A DNA stretch of 64,000 nt from a virus. The notes beneath the pieces are model-generated. The model saw nothing but the letters and a program-made list of their open reading frames with translations. It searched no databases and was not told the DNA's origin. The stretch is from positions 43,781 to 107,780 of IMG/VR virus record IMGVR_UViG_3300044533_001042; one strand, written 5' to 3'. A program made the position numbers and the translations under genes. Numbering within the stretch: position 1 is the stretch's first letter; the number at the start of each line of letters is the position of its first letter. This document shows, in pieces, positions 40,848 to 48,876 of this stretch.

Positions 40848-42163
40848 GTCACAATTTAATCTTAAACGCTGACAGCTACAAAGCTTCACATGCAGCATTC
40901 TACCCAGAAGGCAGCACAGGCCAGTTCGCCTATATCGAAGCGAGAGTAGCAAACGAAGCTACTTGCTTCTTTGGTCTTCAAATGTTCATCCGTGAGTATC
41001 TCTCAACGCCTGTTACTCACGGGGATATAAGAGAAGCGGAGAAACTCTTCTCCGCGCATGGGGTGCCCTTTAATAAGATTGGTTGGGAGATTATTGTGGA
41101 CGAGCACAATGGCTTTCTGCCACTGCTAATACAAGGCTTACCTGAAGGCTCTGTGGTACCATCTCGGACACCCTTAGTGGTGATTGAGACAACAGATCCA
41201 AGACTGTTCTGGCTAGCGTCGTATATTGAAACGGCGTTGCAGAGAGCTATCTGGTATCCTACAACGATTGCCTCTAACGGCCTAAAGGCTCGATTGCTGT
41301 TGGAATCGTTGTATGCACAGACTTCAGATGTACCTGAAATGGCTGCGTACGCTCTCCATGACTTTGGTGCCAGGGGCGTAACTTCCAGAGAGTCAGCTGC
41401 AATTGGTGGTGTGGCACATTTAGTTAACTTCCAAGGAACTGATAACCTGCAAGCGCTGATAATGGCGCGTGACAATTACTTCTGCAGAATGGCTGGCTTC
41501 TCTATCCCTGCGACGGAACATAGTGTTCAATGTGCGTACGGAAGGGACAATCAGGGAGGATATTTACGTAGAGTACTAGATGCTATCCCTGATGGTGGCA
41601 TAGTGTCAATCGTGTTAGACGGATATGATATCTACAATGATACCTCCATGTTCTGTAATGTCTTCGGTGCAGAAATTCAGAGAAGAAAAATCAAGGCTGT
41701 TATCCGCCCTGACAGTGGTGATGCTGTCGAAGTAATCCCTCTAATCCTGGAGATACTTGACGCGTATTTTGAAAGCACAGTTAACTCGAAAGGCTACAAG
41801 GTCTTGAGCAATGTCGGCATCATTCAAGGGGATGGTATTGACTTCGAGACGTTAGTAAAGCTGACACAAGTAGTGGAACAAGAAGGTTACGCAGCCGAGA
41901 ATGTCGTGTATGGTTCTGGAGGCGGCTTGCTACAGAAACTAAACAGAGACACCTATAAGTTTGCTCAAAAGACTTCAGCGATGGAGATCAATGGCAAATG
42001 GGTGGATACTGTGAAAGACCCTGTCACAGACCCTGGTAAGCGCTCTAAGGGCGGCAGATTGACACATCCAGACTTTGTTGACTATTACTTCAATGGTCAG
42101 CCGTACTGTGATGATTCCCTTGAAGACATTCGCAAGAGAGCAAGAGCAGGTGTTATATGCTAA
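40844..42163 (+). CDS. nadV: Nicotinamide phosphoribosyltransferase (NAMPT/NadV)
   Basis: 439 residues. Family motifs: NADSYKASH, FGLQMFI, LHDFGARGVTSRESAAIGGVAHLVNFQGTDN, IPATEHSV, SIVLDGYDIY, VIRPDSGD, IQGDGI, YGSGGGLLQK and DPVTDPGKRSKGGR. Makes NMN from nicotinamide and PRPP; the adenylyltransferase at 38992 then makes NAD. Such pairs can counter host defences that deplete NAD and supply NAD for infection. Confidence 0.95.
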   Translation: MSHNLILNADSYKASHAAFYPEGSTGQFAYIEARVANEATCFFGLQMFIREYLSTPVTHGDIREAEKLFSAHGVPFNKIGWEIIVDEHNGFLPLLIQGLPEGSVVPSRTPLVVIETTDPRLFWLASYIETALQRAIWYPTTIASNGLKARLLLESLYAQTSDVPEMAAYALHDFGARGVTSRESAAIGGVAHLVNFQGTDNLQALIMARDNYFCRMAGFSIPATEHSVQCAYGRDNQGGYLRRVLDAIPDGGIVSIVLDGYDIYNDTSMFCNVFGAEIQRRKIKAVIRPDSGDAVEVIPLILEILDAYFESTVNSKGYKVLSNVGIIQGDGIDFETLVKLTQVVEQEGYAAENVVYGSGGGLLQKLNRDTYKFAQKTSAMEINGKWVDTVKDPVTDPGKRSKGGRLTHPDFVDYYFNGQPYCDDSLEDIRKRARAGVIC

Positions 42164-42318
42164 TGCCGTTGCATATCGCTGAGATGGCCTTACGTGAAGA
42201 GATTGAGGAAGTCAAAAGGGAGTTGAAGATGTCAGAGCAGCGCACTGATCACCTTCGTAGAAAGCTAACCGCTAAACGTAAGATGCTAGATGTCATCTCC
42301 GAGGCGGTGCAGAAATGA
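42157..42318 (+). CDS. Small coiled-coil protein, 53 aa
   Basis: Charged helix (EEIEEVKRELKMSEQRTDHLRRKL). Overlaps NAMPT's stop and shares ATGA with the next gene. Confidence 0.55.
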   Translation: MLMPLHIAEMALREEIEEVKRELKMSEQRTDHLRRKLTAKRKMLDVISEAVQK

Positions 42319-42509
42319 AGGGGCTACGTGTTAAGATTCCTTGTCGAACCGATGCAGGCGCCTATTCTACGGGGCGCTGTGTCTCGTACCCTTTCCCTGT
42401 TCTACGCATAGAGGATGGAGTAGACACCTTTATGGTTCTAGTTCAGGTCGGGACTTTGTTCAAGCGGTTCTATACGGATGAGCTGGAGTGCTTGCACAAT
42501 GAGTACTAG
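42315..42509 (+). CDS. Small beta-rich protein, 64 aa
   Basis: MKGLRVKIPCRTDAGAYSTG...; beta-strand rich. No family recognised. Confidence 0.55.
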   Translation: MKGLRVKIPCRTDAGAYSTGRCVSYPFPVLRIEDGVDTFMVLVQVGTLFKRFYTDELECLHNEY

Positions 42510-42717
42510 CCTGACCAATCTGAAAGCAGAACTAAAGGATCTCTTGGAGCGCTATGATGCTACAATTCAGTTTGAATGTGCGGATTGCAGTGATCTCCAT
42601 GGTGTTTATGACGCCAAGTTGCAGGTGACTGTGAGGGAGTCAAAGAAGAGCTGGAAAGAAACCGTTGTAATTGAAACAGCTGGCTACACAATGTCAGCAT
42701 TAGATTTGGAGGAATAA
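42499..42717 (+). CDS. Hypothetical protein, 72 aa
   Basis: ATG 42499 inside the end of the previous gene. Helical start then beta part with CADC. No family recognised. Confidence 0.55.
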   Translation: MSTSLTNLKAELKDLLERYDATIQFECADCSDLHGVYDAKLQVTVRESKKSWKETVVIETAGYTMSALDLEE

Positions 42718-42921
42718 ATGATATTGTTTTTGAAGTTAGCGTTTATCATGGCGCAAGTGTTAGGGTTGTCCGCAGAGCTACGTGCGCTTGTAAGTTTAGA
42801 ACACTGGCAGACCCAGTATGCAGCTATTACTGTGTTTGGATTCAGATGGGTCGCGATGTCGGGTCTCATTCTTCTTGTGTGCAACCATGACTTTAGCAAT
42901 TGGCCGAGAAATAAGTCATGA
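42718..42921 (+). CDS. Small membrane protein, 67 aa
   Basis: Two hydrophobic segments (ILFLKLAFIMAQVLGL and WVAMSGLILLVC). Directly abuts the previous stop. Function unknown. Confidence 0.55.
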   Translation: MILFLKLAFIMAQVLGLSAELRALVSLEHWQTQYAAITVFGFRWVAMSGLILLVCNHDFSNWPRNKS

Positions 42922-43172
42922 CATACAATTCACGAATGTGGCTCAATGAGATTGACAGTCATTTCACCGGTGCAGTGGTGTGCCATGATGGTGTTGTGGC
43001 CAACCAAGGAAAGCCTGCGGAGAGATATACCTTCGTAGAGATCGCCAGTTGCCATGGCAAGGTGAGATTACATGCCGATAAGAACTTCGGGATGTCTGCG
43101 TTCATAGCTAAGCTAGAACTGCTCCAAAGTGAGCTGTCCTATTTTATTGATTATTTGAAAGAGGAAGAGTAA
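42918..43172 (+). CDS. Hypothetical protein, 84 aa
   Basis: ATGA overlap. Beta-rich N-terminal half, helical end (AKLELLQSELSYFIDYLKEEE). No family recognised. Confidence 0.58.
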   Translation: MTYNSRMWLNEIDSHFTGAVVCHDGVVANQGKPAERYTFVEIASCHGKVRLHADKNFGMSAFIAKLELLQSELSYFIDYLKEEE

Positions 43173-43176
43173 CCTC

Positions 43177-43205
43177 AAGGGCCTGGACATGCTCCTTAAC
43201 TGTCC
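43177..43205 (+). ncRNA. H-type pseudoknot element, copy 5
   Basis: Helix 1 AAGGGC with GC-T-CCTT (one bulged T), helix 2 GGACA/TGTCC; linkers CT, T, AAC. Lies 20 bases before ATG 43226. Confidence 0.66.
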
Positions 43206-43225
43206 GCAACTACAGGAGGCGAATC

Positions 43226-43414
43226 ATGAGCGTAATGCAGTATTGTGAAGTAATGATGAGGACACGCGAAATGCCTATCAGACCTCAAAGAACCGAGAAG
43301 GCAGAGTTGACGCATCCTGAGCCGCGTCAGAAACCAACACGTAGACAGCTTGAAGAGTCTGCATGGCGTGGCGCATCAAGTCTGAGTGGAGCGGTGTATG
43401 GCTGCTCAAACTAA
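43226..43414 (+). CDS. Hypothetical basic protein, 62 aa
   Basis: AGGAGGCG upstream. Arg/Pro/Gln-rich and probably disordered (PEPRQKPTRRQLEESAWRGAS). Function unknown. Confidence 0.55.
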   Translation: MSVMQYCEVMMRTREMPIRPQRTEKAELTHPEPRQKPTRRQLEESAWRGASSLSGAVYGCSN

Positions 43415-43502
43415 GAAAGTCCCGCTAACATGGTGGGAGTTTAAACGAAGATGCAAAGAAGCATTGCACAATGGCCCTAAGAGAGGTTGGTATGGCAGAT
43501 AA
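43398..43502 (+). CDS. Tiny basic protein, 34 aa
   Basis: MAAQTKKVPLTWWEFKRRCK then EALHNGPKRGWYGR; overlaps genes on both sides. Function unknown. Confidence 0.45.
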   Translation: MAAQTKKVPLTWWEFKRRCKEALHNGPKRGWYGR

Positions 43503-43686
43503 GCGTAACGAAGATGTAGCAATTATTCAACTCGGCGAAATCCGAATGAGAGTCACCCTGGAAGATGGAGTGCTACGGGATGTAGTGATCGGGGGCTATG
43601 ATATAGCCCATTTATTGAGCGAAGAAGCGTGTGATGAGATCCACGCAGAATTTATTAACCACTGTAAAGAGAGAAATGCACAATGA
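43492..43686 (+). CDS. Hypothetical protein, 64 aa
   Basis: ATG 43492 with AGAGAGG upstream is preferred to ATG 43471. Beta then helical (IQLGEIRMRVTLEDGVLRDVVIGGYDIAHLL). No family recognised. Confidence 0.55.
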   Translation: MADKRNEDVAIIQLGEIRMRVTLEDGVLRDVVIGGYDIAHLLSEEACDEIHAEFINHCKERNAQ

Positions 43687-44072
43687 GTATAATTTACCAA
43701 CCAATACCAGAGTCACTCCGTGAAGGCTACAATGCGCTGGCGACGTGGGAGTTCATGCAAGGGCGGTTACTTGGGCCTGATCAAGTCCTTGCAAGAGATG
43801 CAGCTGTTAAATCGGCAGGCTGGACAATCCAGTACTTGAACATGAGCGAGAATATCTGTAGTCCGCTTGTGGAGTACCCTGATTGCAAAACAGCCTTTGG
43901 TGCCATTATCGCAAGTATTGAAGAACAACAGACTGGTGAGTTTGGTGTGATGGAGATCAATACATCAGGGGAGCTTTCACACATGGGTGCAGCACTTATC
44001 TTCTTCTTGTTAGTGCAGCCTGGTATTGGGTTCCTTATTGTAGGGAATGTCCCTCCTGCTGTGGTGCACTGA
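43683..44072 (+). CDS. Hypothetical protein with C-terminal hydrophobic segment, 129 aa
   Basis: ATGA overlap. Soluble first 100 residues, then ALIFFLLVQPGIGFLIVGNV. No family recognised. Confidence 0.58.
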   Translation: MSIIYQPIPESLREGYNALATWEFMQGRLLGPDQVLARDAAVKSAGWTIQYLNMSENICSPLVEYPDCKTAFGAIIASIEEQQTGEFGVMEINTSGELSHMGAALIFFLLVQPGIGFLIVGNVPPAVVH

Positions 44073-44074
44073 TA

Positions 44075-44287
44075 ATGAAGATAGAAATAAAAGCAGCAAC
44101 AGCGCGATTAGTAATAGATCCGCACCACGTGGCAGTGATGGACTTGAACACAGCCTCACAGCGCTTGGTAATTAGAAATGCTAACGGTAGTGAGTTAGCA
44201 TCTATTGGGCCTTCTGCTTTCCTGGCAGTCTCTTTTGAGGAGTGTGAGCGTATCTTCAATGAGTACAGCGAATGGGTGGAAGAATGA
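44075..44287 (+). CDS. Hypothetical protein, 70 aa
   Basis: Beta-rich (KIEIKAATARLVIDPHHVAVMDL) with an acidic helix at the end. No family recognised. Confidence 0.55.
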   Translation: MKIEIKAATARLVIDPHHVAVMDLNTASQRLVIRNANGSELASIGPSAFLAVSFEECERIFNEYSEWVEE

Positions 44288-44652
44288 TGCAGCAATCTAT
44301 GTTAAGGATCGCGGGTGAGTCTTTTACCTGTAATTGTGGGTGTAATGTGTTTCATCCTTCAGCACCTTTTGAAGGTAAAGAGACATTTCAGTGTAATGGC
44401 TGTAATTTAGAGTATGCAACGGAGGTTGATGTGGTTATTGATGAGAAGTACAATTATGTGATGTTGAGCTGGAACCCAGCGCAGAATGAGCTGGCAGTAG
44501 AGAACATCTGGATTGGCAAAGAACCTGAGCCAGATGATATATTCTTCATTGATTCTGATATTGACTTGCAGAATCTTGATGACCTTTACGCTGGTCTACA
44601 GATTACTACTGTCGGCCACACTGTTTATAAACTAGAAAAGAGAGGTGCATGA
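44284..44652 (+). CDS. Zinc-ribbon protein, 122 aa
   Basis: From ATG 44284. TCNCGCNVF and FQCNGCNLEY form a Cys4 zinc ribbon near the start, then an acidic C-terminal domain. Could bind nucleic acid; role unknown. Confidence 0.62.
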   Translation: MMQQSMLRIAGESFTCNCGCNVFHPSAPFEGKETFQCNGCNLEYATEVDVVIDEKYNYVMLSWNPAQNELAVENIWIGKEPEPDDIFFIDSDIDLQNLDDLYAGLQITTVGHTVYKLEKRGA

Positions 44653-44810
44653 TGCCAGCGTTCAGATTAGTAGTTGTGACAAAAGACCAGCCTGAACACA
44701 TCCAAGATGTGAGAGATGTTATCATCAAGTTAACGCCAGAGCAATGTGAACAGTTGTCTTTGCGCGATGACGAAGTTGTGTTCGATGTAAGTGTTGACCT
44801 GAAGGGCTAA
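44649..44810 (+). CDS. Small hypothetical protein, 53 aa
   Basis: ATGATG overlap with the previous stop. Beta/alpha (FRLVVVTKDQPEHIQDVRDVIIKL). Ends just before promoter 5. Confidence 0.52.
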   Translation: MMPAFRLVVVTKDQPEHIQDVRDVIIKLTPEQCEQLSLRDDEVVFDVSVDLKG

Positions 44811-44817
44811 AAGAGGA

Positions 44818-44865
44818 CGCGCAAATGAGGGTATCTTATATGAAAGAAAGAAACAATTCCGTTTC
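44818..44865 (+). promoter_or_regulatory. Phage RNA polymerase-type promoter 5 with AATTCC-loop hairpin
   Basis: CGCGCA element and GTATCTTATATGAAAG (to 44846), then GAAAC-AATTCC-GTTTC at 44850-44865. The only site of this family found by eye downstream of the RNA polymerase gene. Confidence 0.7.
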
Positions 44866-44887
44866 AATCTAAATTGGAGATACTCTC

Positions 44888-45139
44888 ATGCACGCAGCTA
44901 TTAAAGCATTATGTTACGAAGAACAAGGTTATCTTATTTTTACTGGAGATATTACCGAGATGGAAGAAGAAGTTCGCTTCTCACTCAGCGAGGAAATCTA
45001 CGCAGCGGGCTTGACTATATGGGATGACATGGTCAGACTGGCTTGGAAAGGTGACGTACTAGTGGCGTCCTGGGTATTCGGGATGTCATTACAAGAAGCC
45101 TTAGATTGGCCTGGAAAGTATTCAACACCGGCAGGTTAA
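44888..45139 (+). CDS. Hypothetical acidic protein, 83 aa
   Basis: Single gene between promoter 5 and a poly-T terminator, so a compact transcription unit. Acidic (GDITEMEEEVRFSLSEEIYAAG). Function unknown. Confidence 0.65.
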   Translation: MHAAIKALCYEEQGYLIFTGDITEMEEEVRFSLSEEIYAAGLTIWDDMVRLAWKGDVLVASWVFGMSLQEALDWPGKYSTPAG

Positions 45140-45141
45140 TG

Positions 45142-45206
45142 CACCCTCCTCATCTTACTTCCCTAACGGGAGGTAGGGTGAGGCTATCCACCTATTTTTT
45201 TTTTTT
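45142..45206 (+). terminator. Intrinsic-type terminator
   Basis: Outer CACCCT/AGGGTG around ACTTCCC-TAAC-GGGAGGT, then CCTA and twelve T. Confidence 0.75.
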
Positions 45207-45224
45207 CTACTAAGGAGTTACCAC

Positions 45225-45563
45225 ATGCATTCTTTTCTTCAAAGCGAAGCCTACGCTTCATTCGTCCTCTCAATGGCTGTCTATAAAGAAAGCTTGGGCA
45301 TCATCACCATCAGCGATGCAGAGATTACACAGGTGTTAAATGTAATGCCTGATGTCAAATCTGCATTCAGTCATTTCTGCGGCATTGCTGACCAAATTCA
45401 CACTACTGATGGGCAGGTCGCTACATATGAGATCTATCAATCAGAACCCAACCACAACAATGTAGGAGTATTTATGATCCCACTTAGTGACACTGGCCGT
45501 CTACAACTCAACTTCCTTGTGGCTGAAGTTTACAAAGCGCCTATCATCCAAATGGTGCGCTAA
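45225..45563 (+). CDS. Hypothetical protein, 112 aa
   Basis: Starts after AAGGAG, right behind the terminator. Soluble (SFLQSEAYASFVLSMAVYKE...). No family recognised. Confidence 0.62.
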   Translation: MHSFLQSEAYASFVLSMAVYKESLGIITISDAEITQVLNVMPDVKSAFSHFCGIADQIHTTDGQVATYEIYQSEPNHNNVGVFMIPLSDTGRLQLNFLVAEVYKAPIIQMVR

Positions 45564-45564
45564 G

Positions 45565-45744
45565 ATGAACATTGTCATGGACCAGAAAGAGCTTGTCAAG
45601 ATTATCGAGGCGCATATTCATTCGCGCCTTCATGATCCTAAGGCTAAACTGAAAGTAACCTTTGAGGCCAATACTCTTGGCGTTAAAGCCAACATCACTG
45701 TCGTAGAAATCAAACCTAGACCATTCGAGGAAAATTATGCTTGA
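45565..45744 (+). CDS. Small hypothetical protein, 59 aa
   Basis: Starts at ATG 45565 one base after the previous stop. Helix then two beta-strands (KLKVTFEANTLGVKANITVVEI). Overlaps the ligase start. Confidence 0.55.
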   Translation: MNIVMDQKELVKIIEAHIHSRLHDPKAKLKVTFEANTLGVKANITVVEIKPRPFEENYA

Positions 45745-47008
45745 AGTAATTGACGCAATCGCTGCAACCCCTGGAACACTTGATAAAGTGGCCTTACTAG
45801 CTCAACACAACTGTGAAGAGCTGAGAAGAGTCTTAGTCGCGGCGTACGATACACGCTTGCGCTACTACATTATCGATCCGGAGATGCCTTCTGGCGCTGG
45901 TATCCATGACTTAGGGGATGATACATGGTGCTTGTTGGCGAAATTATCTAACCGTCAGGCTGGTCGTAAGGAGTTGCTAGAGCACATGATGGGGTTAAAT
46001 CCATCCGCTCAGGAGCTATTGCGTCGCGTTATCAACAAAGACTTACGAGCTGACATTGGGGACAGTCTTATCAACCGTGCCATCCCAGGACTAATTTACC
46101 AACCGACTTACATGCGCTGCAGTACTGTGAATGAAGTTGATTTGCGCTTGTGGCCTTGGACGTCTGGGGTCTTCTCCCAAGAGAAATTAGATGGCATGTT
46201 TGTTAACATCGACTATCTCGGTGATGCGGTCGTTCTGCATACGCGGCAAGGGCATGTATTCGACTCTGCCTATTTCAAAGAGCTCATCAATGACATCAAG
46301 GGCGTCTTAAAAGAAGGTGTCCAGTATCACGGCGAGCTAATGCTAGAGCCTATCGTAGGAGGTCCTTTCATGGCGCGGAAGACCTCTAATGGTATCTTCA
46401 ACTCTTGCCTCAAGAAAGGGACAGGAATTCCAGAAGGTTATCGGCCTGTGGCTATCCTGTGGGATATCAAGGACTCTTCAATGTTCTACTTAGACCGTTA
46501 CAACTTCGTCAAGGAATTGTGCGAAAAGACAACATTGAAGACTATCCGTCTTGTGCCTACTAAAATGGCAGCAAGTCATGCAGAGGCGCTTGAGCACTTC
46601 AAAGAAATCACTGCAGCTGGTGGGGAAGGCTCTGTCGTCAAGAAGGCATACTTTCTGTGGCGAGACGGCACTAGTAGGGATCAGGTGAAACTCAAGAAAG
46701 AAGCGACCTGCGAACTCAGAGTGACAGGCTACAAGCCTGGAAAGGGTGCCTTTGCCGCTACATTCGGAAGTCTGGAATGCATCAGCGAAGAAGGTGATCT
46801 CGTCGTGAATGTGAGTGGATTTACTGAGGCTGAGCGACAAATGATTTGGAATAATATTGATGACTACATGTTTAACGTCATTACTGTGAAGTTCGAATCG
46901 GTGTCTCAGGATAAGAAAGGAAAGTACAGCTTATCTCAACCGCGTTTTGAAGAACTGCGTCTTGACAAAGATGACGCGGACACATTAGACTATATTAAGG
47001 GGTTATAG
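45737..47008 (+). CDS. ATP-dependent DNA ligase
   Basis: 423 residues. Adenylation motif I EKLDGMF (active Lys), motif III YHGELMLE, motif IV GEGSVVKK and motif V RDQVKLKKE are in order, followed by an OB domain (ATFGSLECISEEGDLVVNVSGF). Seals nicks during replication and recombination; related to T7-type ligases. Confidence 0.92.
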   Translation: MLEVIDAIAATPGTLDKVALLAQHNCEELRRVLVAAYDTRLRYYIIDPEMPSGAGIHDLGDDTWCLLAKLSNRQAGRKELLEHMMGLNPSAQELLRRVINKDLRADIGDSLINRAIPGLIYQPTYMRCSTVNEVDLRLWPWTSGVFSQEKLDGMFVNIDYLGDAVVLHTRQGHVFDSAYFKELINDIKGVLKEGVQYHGELMLEPIVGGPFMARKTSNGIFNSCLKKGTGIPEGYRPVAILWDIKDSSMFYLDRYNFVKELCEKTTLKTIRLVPTKMAASHAEALEHFKEITAAGGEGSVVKKAYFLWRDGTSRDQVKLKKEATCELRVTGYKPGKGAFAATFGSLECISEEGDLVVNVSGFTEAERQMIWNNIDDYMFNVITVKFESVSQDKKGKYSLSQPRFEELRLDKDDADTLDYIKGL

Positions 47009-47009
47009 T

Positions 47010-47357
47010 ATGCCAACAACGATTGAAGAGTTACTTGAGGCAGCTTACGAGAAAATAGGCTACTTGACATTGACGGAAGAAGATGACGTCTCCGGGCCGA
47101 AGGAAGTATACACGCTGGGCTTACATGCGCGGGTGTACTACCAAAACAAGGCGGCGCATGAGTTTAGCGGTCCCGTGTATGACATGCTGAACACAATAAT
47201 GGTGGACCCAGTGACTGATGAAGTTAGGGTTTCCTTTGAGACAGCCAGTAGCTGTTGCGGTATTTCAGCTTGTGTAAACACTGAAATCACCCCTCTGAAG
47301 CTATCTTCGCCGATCCCTCCCCACCTCATCGTAAAGTTCTACAAGGAGGTTAGATGA
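47010..47357 (+). CDS. Hypothetical protein, 115 aa
   Basis: Contains SSCCGISACVN. No family recognised. ATGA overlap with the next gene. Confidence 0.58.
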   Translation: MPTTIEELLEAAYEKIGYLTLTEEDDVSGPKEVYTLGLHARVYYQNKAAHEFSGPVYDMLNTIMVDPVTDEVRVSFETASSCCGISACVNTEITPLKLSSPIPPHLIVKFYKEVR

Positions 47358-47545
47358 AAGTCTGGATTCTTACCAGAACGGAGAGCAGCATCGCAGAAGT
47401 GCTAGCTGTATGGGCGCATCGACCTATCGGCATTGAGCTGGCAGAGTGGGTGCCTCCAGAGGTAATCGACGCGCTATTACTGCTCCAAGCCATTTCAGAT
47501 GGTGACTACTTGTTTGATCTGGTTGTGGCAGAAATCATTAATTAA
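47354..47545 (+). CDS. Hypothetical protein, 63 aa
   Basis: MKVWILTRTESSIAEVLAVW...; no family recognised. Followed by pseudoknot copy 6. Confidence 0.55.
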   Translation: MKVWILTRTESSIAEVLAVWAHRPIGIELAEWVPPEVIDALLLLQAISDGDYLFDLVVAEIIN

Positions 47546-47550
47546 TCTAC

Positions 47551-47577
47551 AAGCCTGGGCATGCTTCTTAACTGCCT
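47551..47577 (+). ncRNA. H-type pseudoknot element, copy 6
   Basis: Helix 1 AAGC/GCTT, helix 2 GGGCA/TGCCT (one G-U); linkers CT, T, CTTAAC. Lies 23 bases before ATG 47601. Confidence 0.67.
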
Positions 47578-47600
47578 TTAAATCCTTTAGGAGAGATACA

Positions 47601-48167
47601 ATGGCTTTAAAATTAGTAAGAATCAACTCAGAAGCAGGCGACTTCCACGCAATCGTGTCCACGGCAGTTGATGTAGCGTACTTCAAAGGTCTAGAAGGTG
47701 CGCCTATTATGCAAGACGTGGAGGCAGCGGAGCAATTGGCTGTCACCCTTCCTCACGAGTCAGAACTGTGCATTAAGCAGCTTGAGGAAGTAGCGAATGC
47801 GTTCAAGGCGCTTACAATCCCAGCTACAGCGGAAATCGATACTTTGTGGAAGAAGTTGAAGAGAAGAGAAAATTTCATCATTAATAAGCTGCTTGGTGAA
47901 GGAAAGTTTGCCGCGCATGTGCTCTTCTGTAATCCAGATGGTGTGTCAGTAGTGGACTCTTTCTTTACTTCGACATACGAAGCTAACATACGAGAAGGGT
48001 TTGAGTATCTTCTCTATCGAGTGGAGGGATTCTCGGACAGCTCGGACCTGGAAATAAATACATGGAGAGAGGAAGAGCTAGACCCTGGCTGCAATACTTA
48101 TATCGTAGAAGTGTCACATTCTGCGGTAGACTGTAGCTATCAATTAAACATTGTGGAGTTAAACTGA
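47601..48167 (+). CDS. Hypothetical protein, 188 aa
   Basis: ATG 47601 after TAGGAG. The C-terminal half (FAAHVLFCNPDGVSVVDSFFTS...CSYQLNIVELN) weakly resembles gene 50697 (YMAHVLYTTRYCSAVVDTYMGS...YYVNIVAIN). No family recognised. Confidence 0.62.
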   Translation: MALKLVRINSEAGDFHAIVSTAVDVAYFKGLEGAPIMQDVEAAEQLAVTLPHESELCIKQLEEVANAFKALTIPATAEIDTLWKKLKRRENFIINKLLGEGKFAAHVLFCNPDGVSVVDSFFTSTYEANIREGFEYLLYRVEGFSDSSDLEINTWREEELDPGCNTYIVEVSHSAVDCSYQLNIVELN

Positions 48168-48493
48168 TGAGGGACGCTATCAAGTTTTATGTTCAAAATA
48201 GCCCTGCAGGGTTGGGGAGAGTCTTCTTGGACTTATTAGTGGATACCGCCTTAACTGACGACTGGGAGGTTACAGTGGAGCTGTCTGAGCAAGTTCCGGA
48301 GTTTGTGGACACTGTCACTCCTTGGGGGCATGTACCTAACACCAATGACCAGACTAAAACATTGGTATTGCGTAAGGATGGGTTCTGTTTTACGTTAAGT
48401 CACTCAGGTATGCATGGGATATACCAAAAAGAGCCTGTCAAGGATCTCACAGATCCTTTGGCATTGTCATTAATGTTGCTGTTTGGAAATTAA
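48167..48493 (+). CDS. Hypothetical protein, 108 aa
   Basis: Starts immediately at the previous stop. No family recognised. Confidence 0.58.
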   Translation: MRDAIKFYVQNSPAGLGRVFLDLLVDTALTDDWEVTVELSEQVPEFVDTVTPWGHVPNTNDQTKTLVLRKDGFCFTLSHSGMHGIYQKEPVKDLTDPLALSLMLLFGN

Positions 48494-48502
48494 GGAGATA
48501 AA

Positions 48503-48676
48503 ATGGTACAAGAAACAAAAGTAGCAGTATTAGTGCAACATATGCAAATAAGCTTAAACGCGCTTAACAGAGAACTGGCAGAAGGCTGGCACATCATTGG
48601 TGCTATGCACTTGCCAGGAACAGATCTTCTATTTCCTGGTGCGATATATTACACTCTGATACGGGAGATCGACTAA
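48503..48676 (+). CDS. Small protein with L...GW motif, 57 aa
   Basis: AAGGAG upstream. SLNALNRELAEGWHIIGA...YYTLIREID matches the layout of gene 22449. Role unknown. Confidence 0.57.
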   Translation: MVQETKVAVLVQHMQISLNALNRELAEGWHIIGAMHLPGTDLLFPGAIYYTLIREID

Positions 48677-48876
48677 TGGAAGAACAAAACACCTTTATTT
48701 GCACACCAATGTTTGATAACGATGACGAATTAGTGGAAGGTGCTGATTTGCCTCCTGAAATGAAGAAAGACCCACAGTATTTAGCAGCAGTCCGTAATGG
48801 CTTCTGTTATGACACCTACGAAGAGGCATTTGCTGCCTCAGTAGCTATCCGCAATTTTGCAAGGAGTTTGAGATGA
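48676..48876 (+). CDS. Hypothetical acidic protein, 66 aa
   Basis: TAATGG overlap. Acidic N-terminal part, helical end (YEEAFAASVAIRNFARSLR). No family recognised. Confidence 0.55.
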   Translation: MEEQNTFICTPMFDNDDELVEGADLPPEMKKDPQYLAAVRNGFCYDTYEEAFAASVAIRNFARSLR

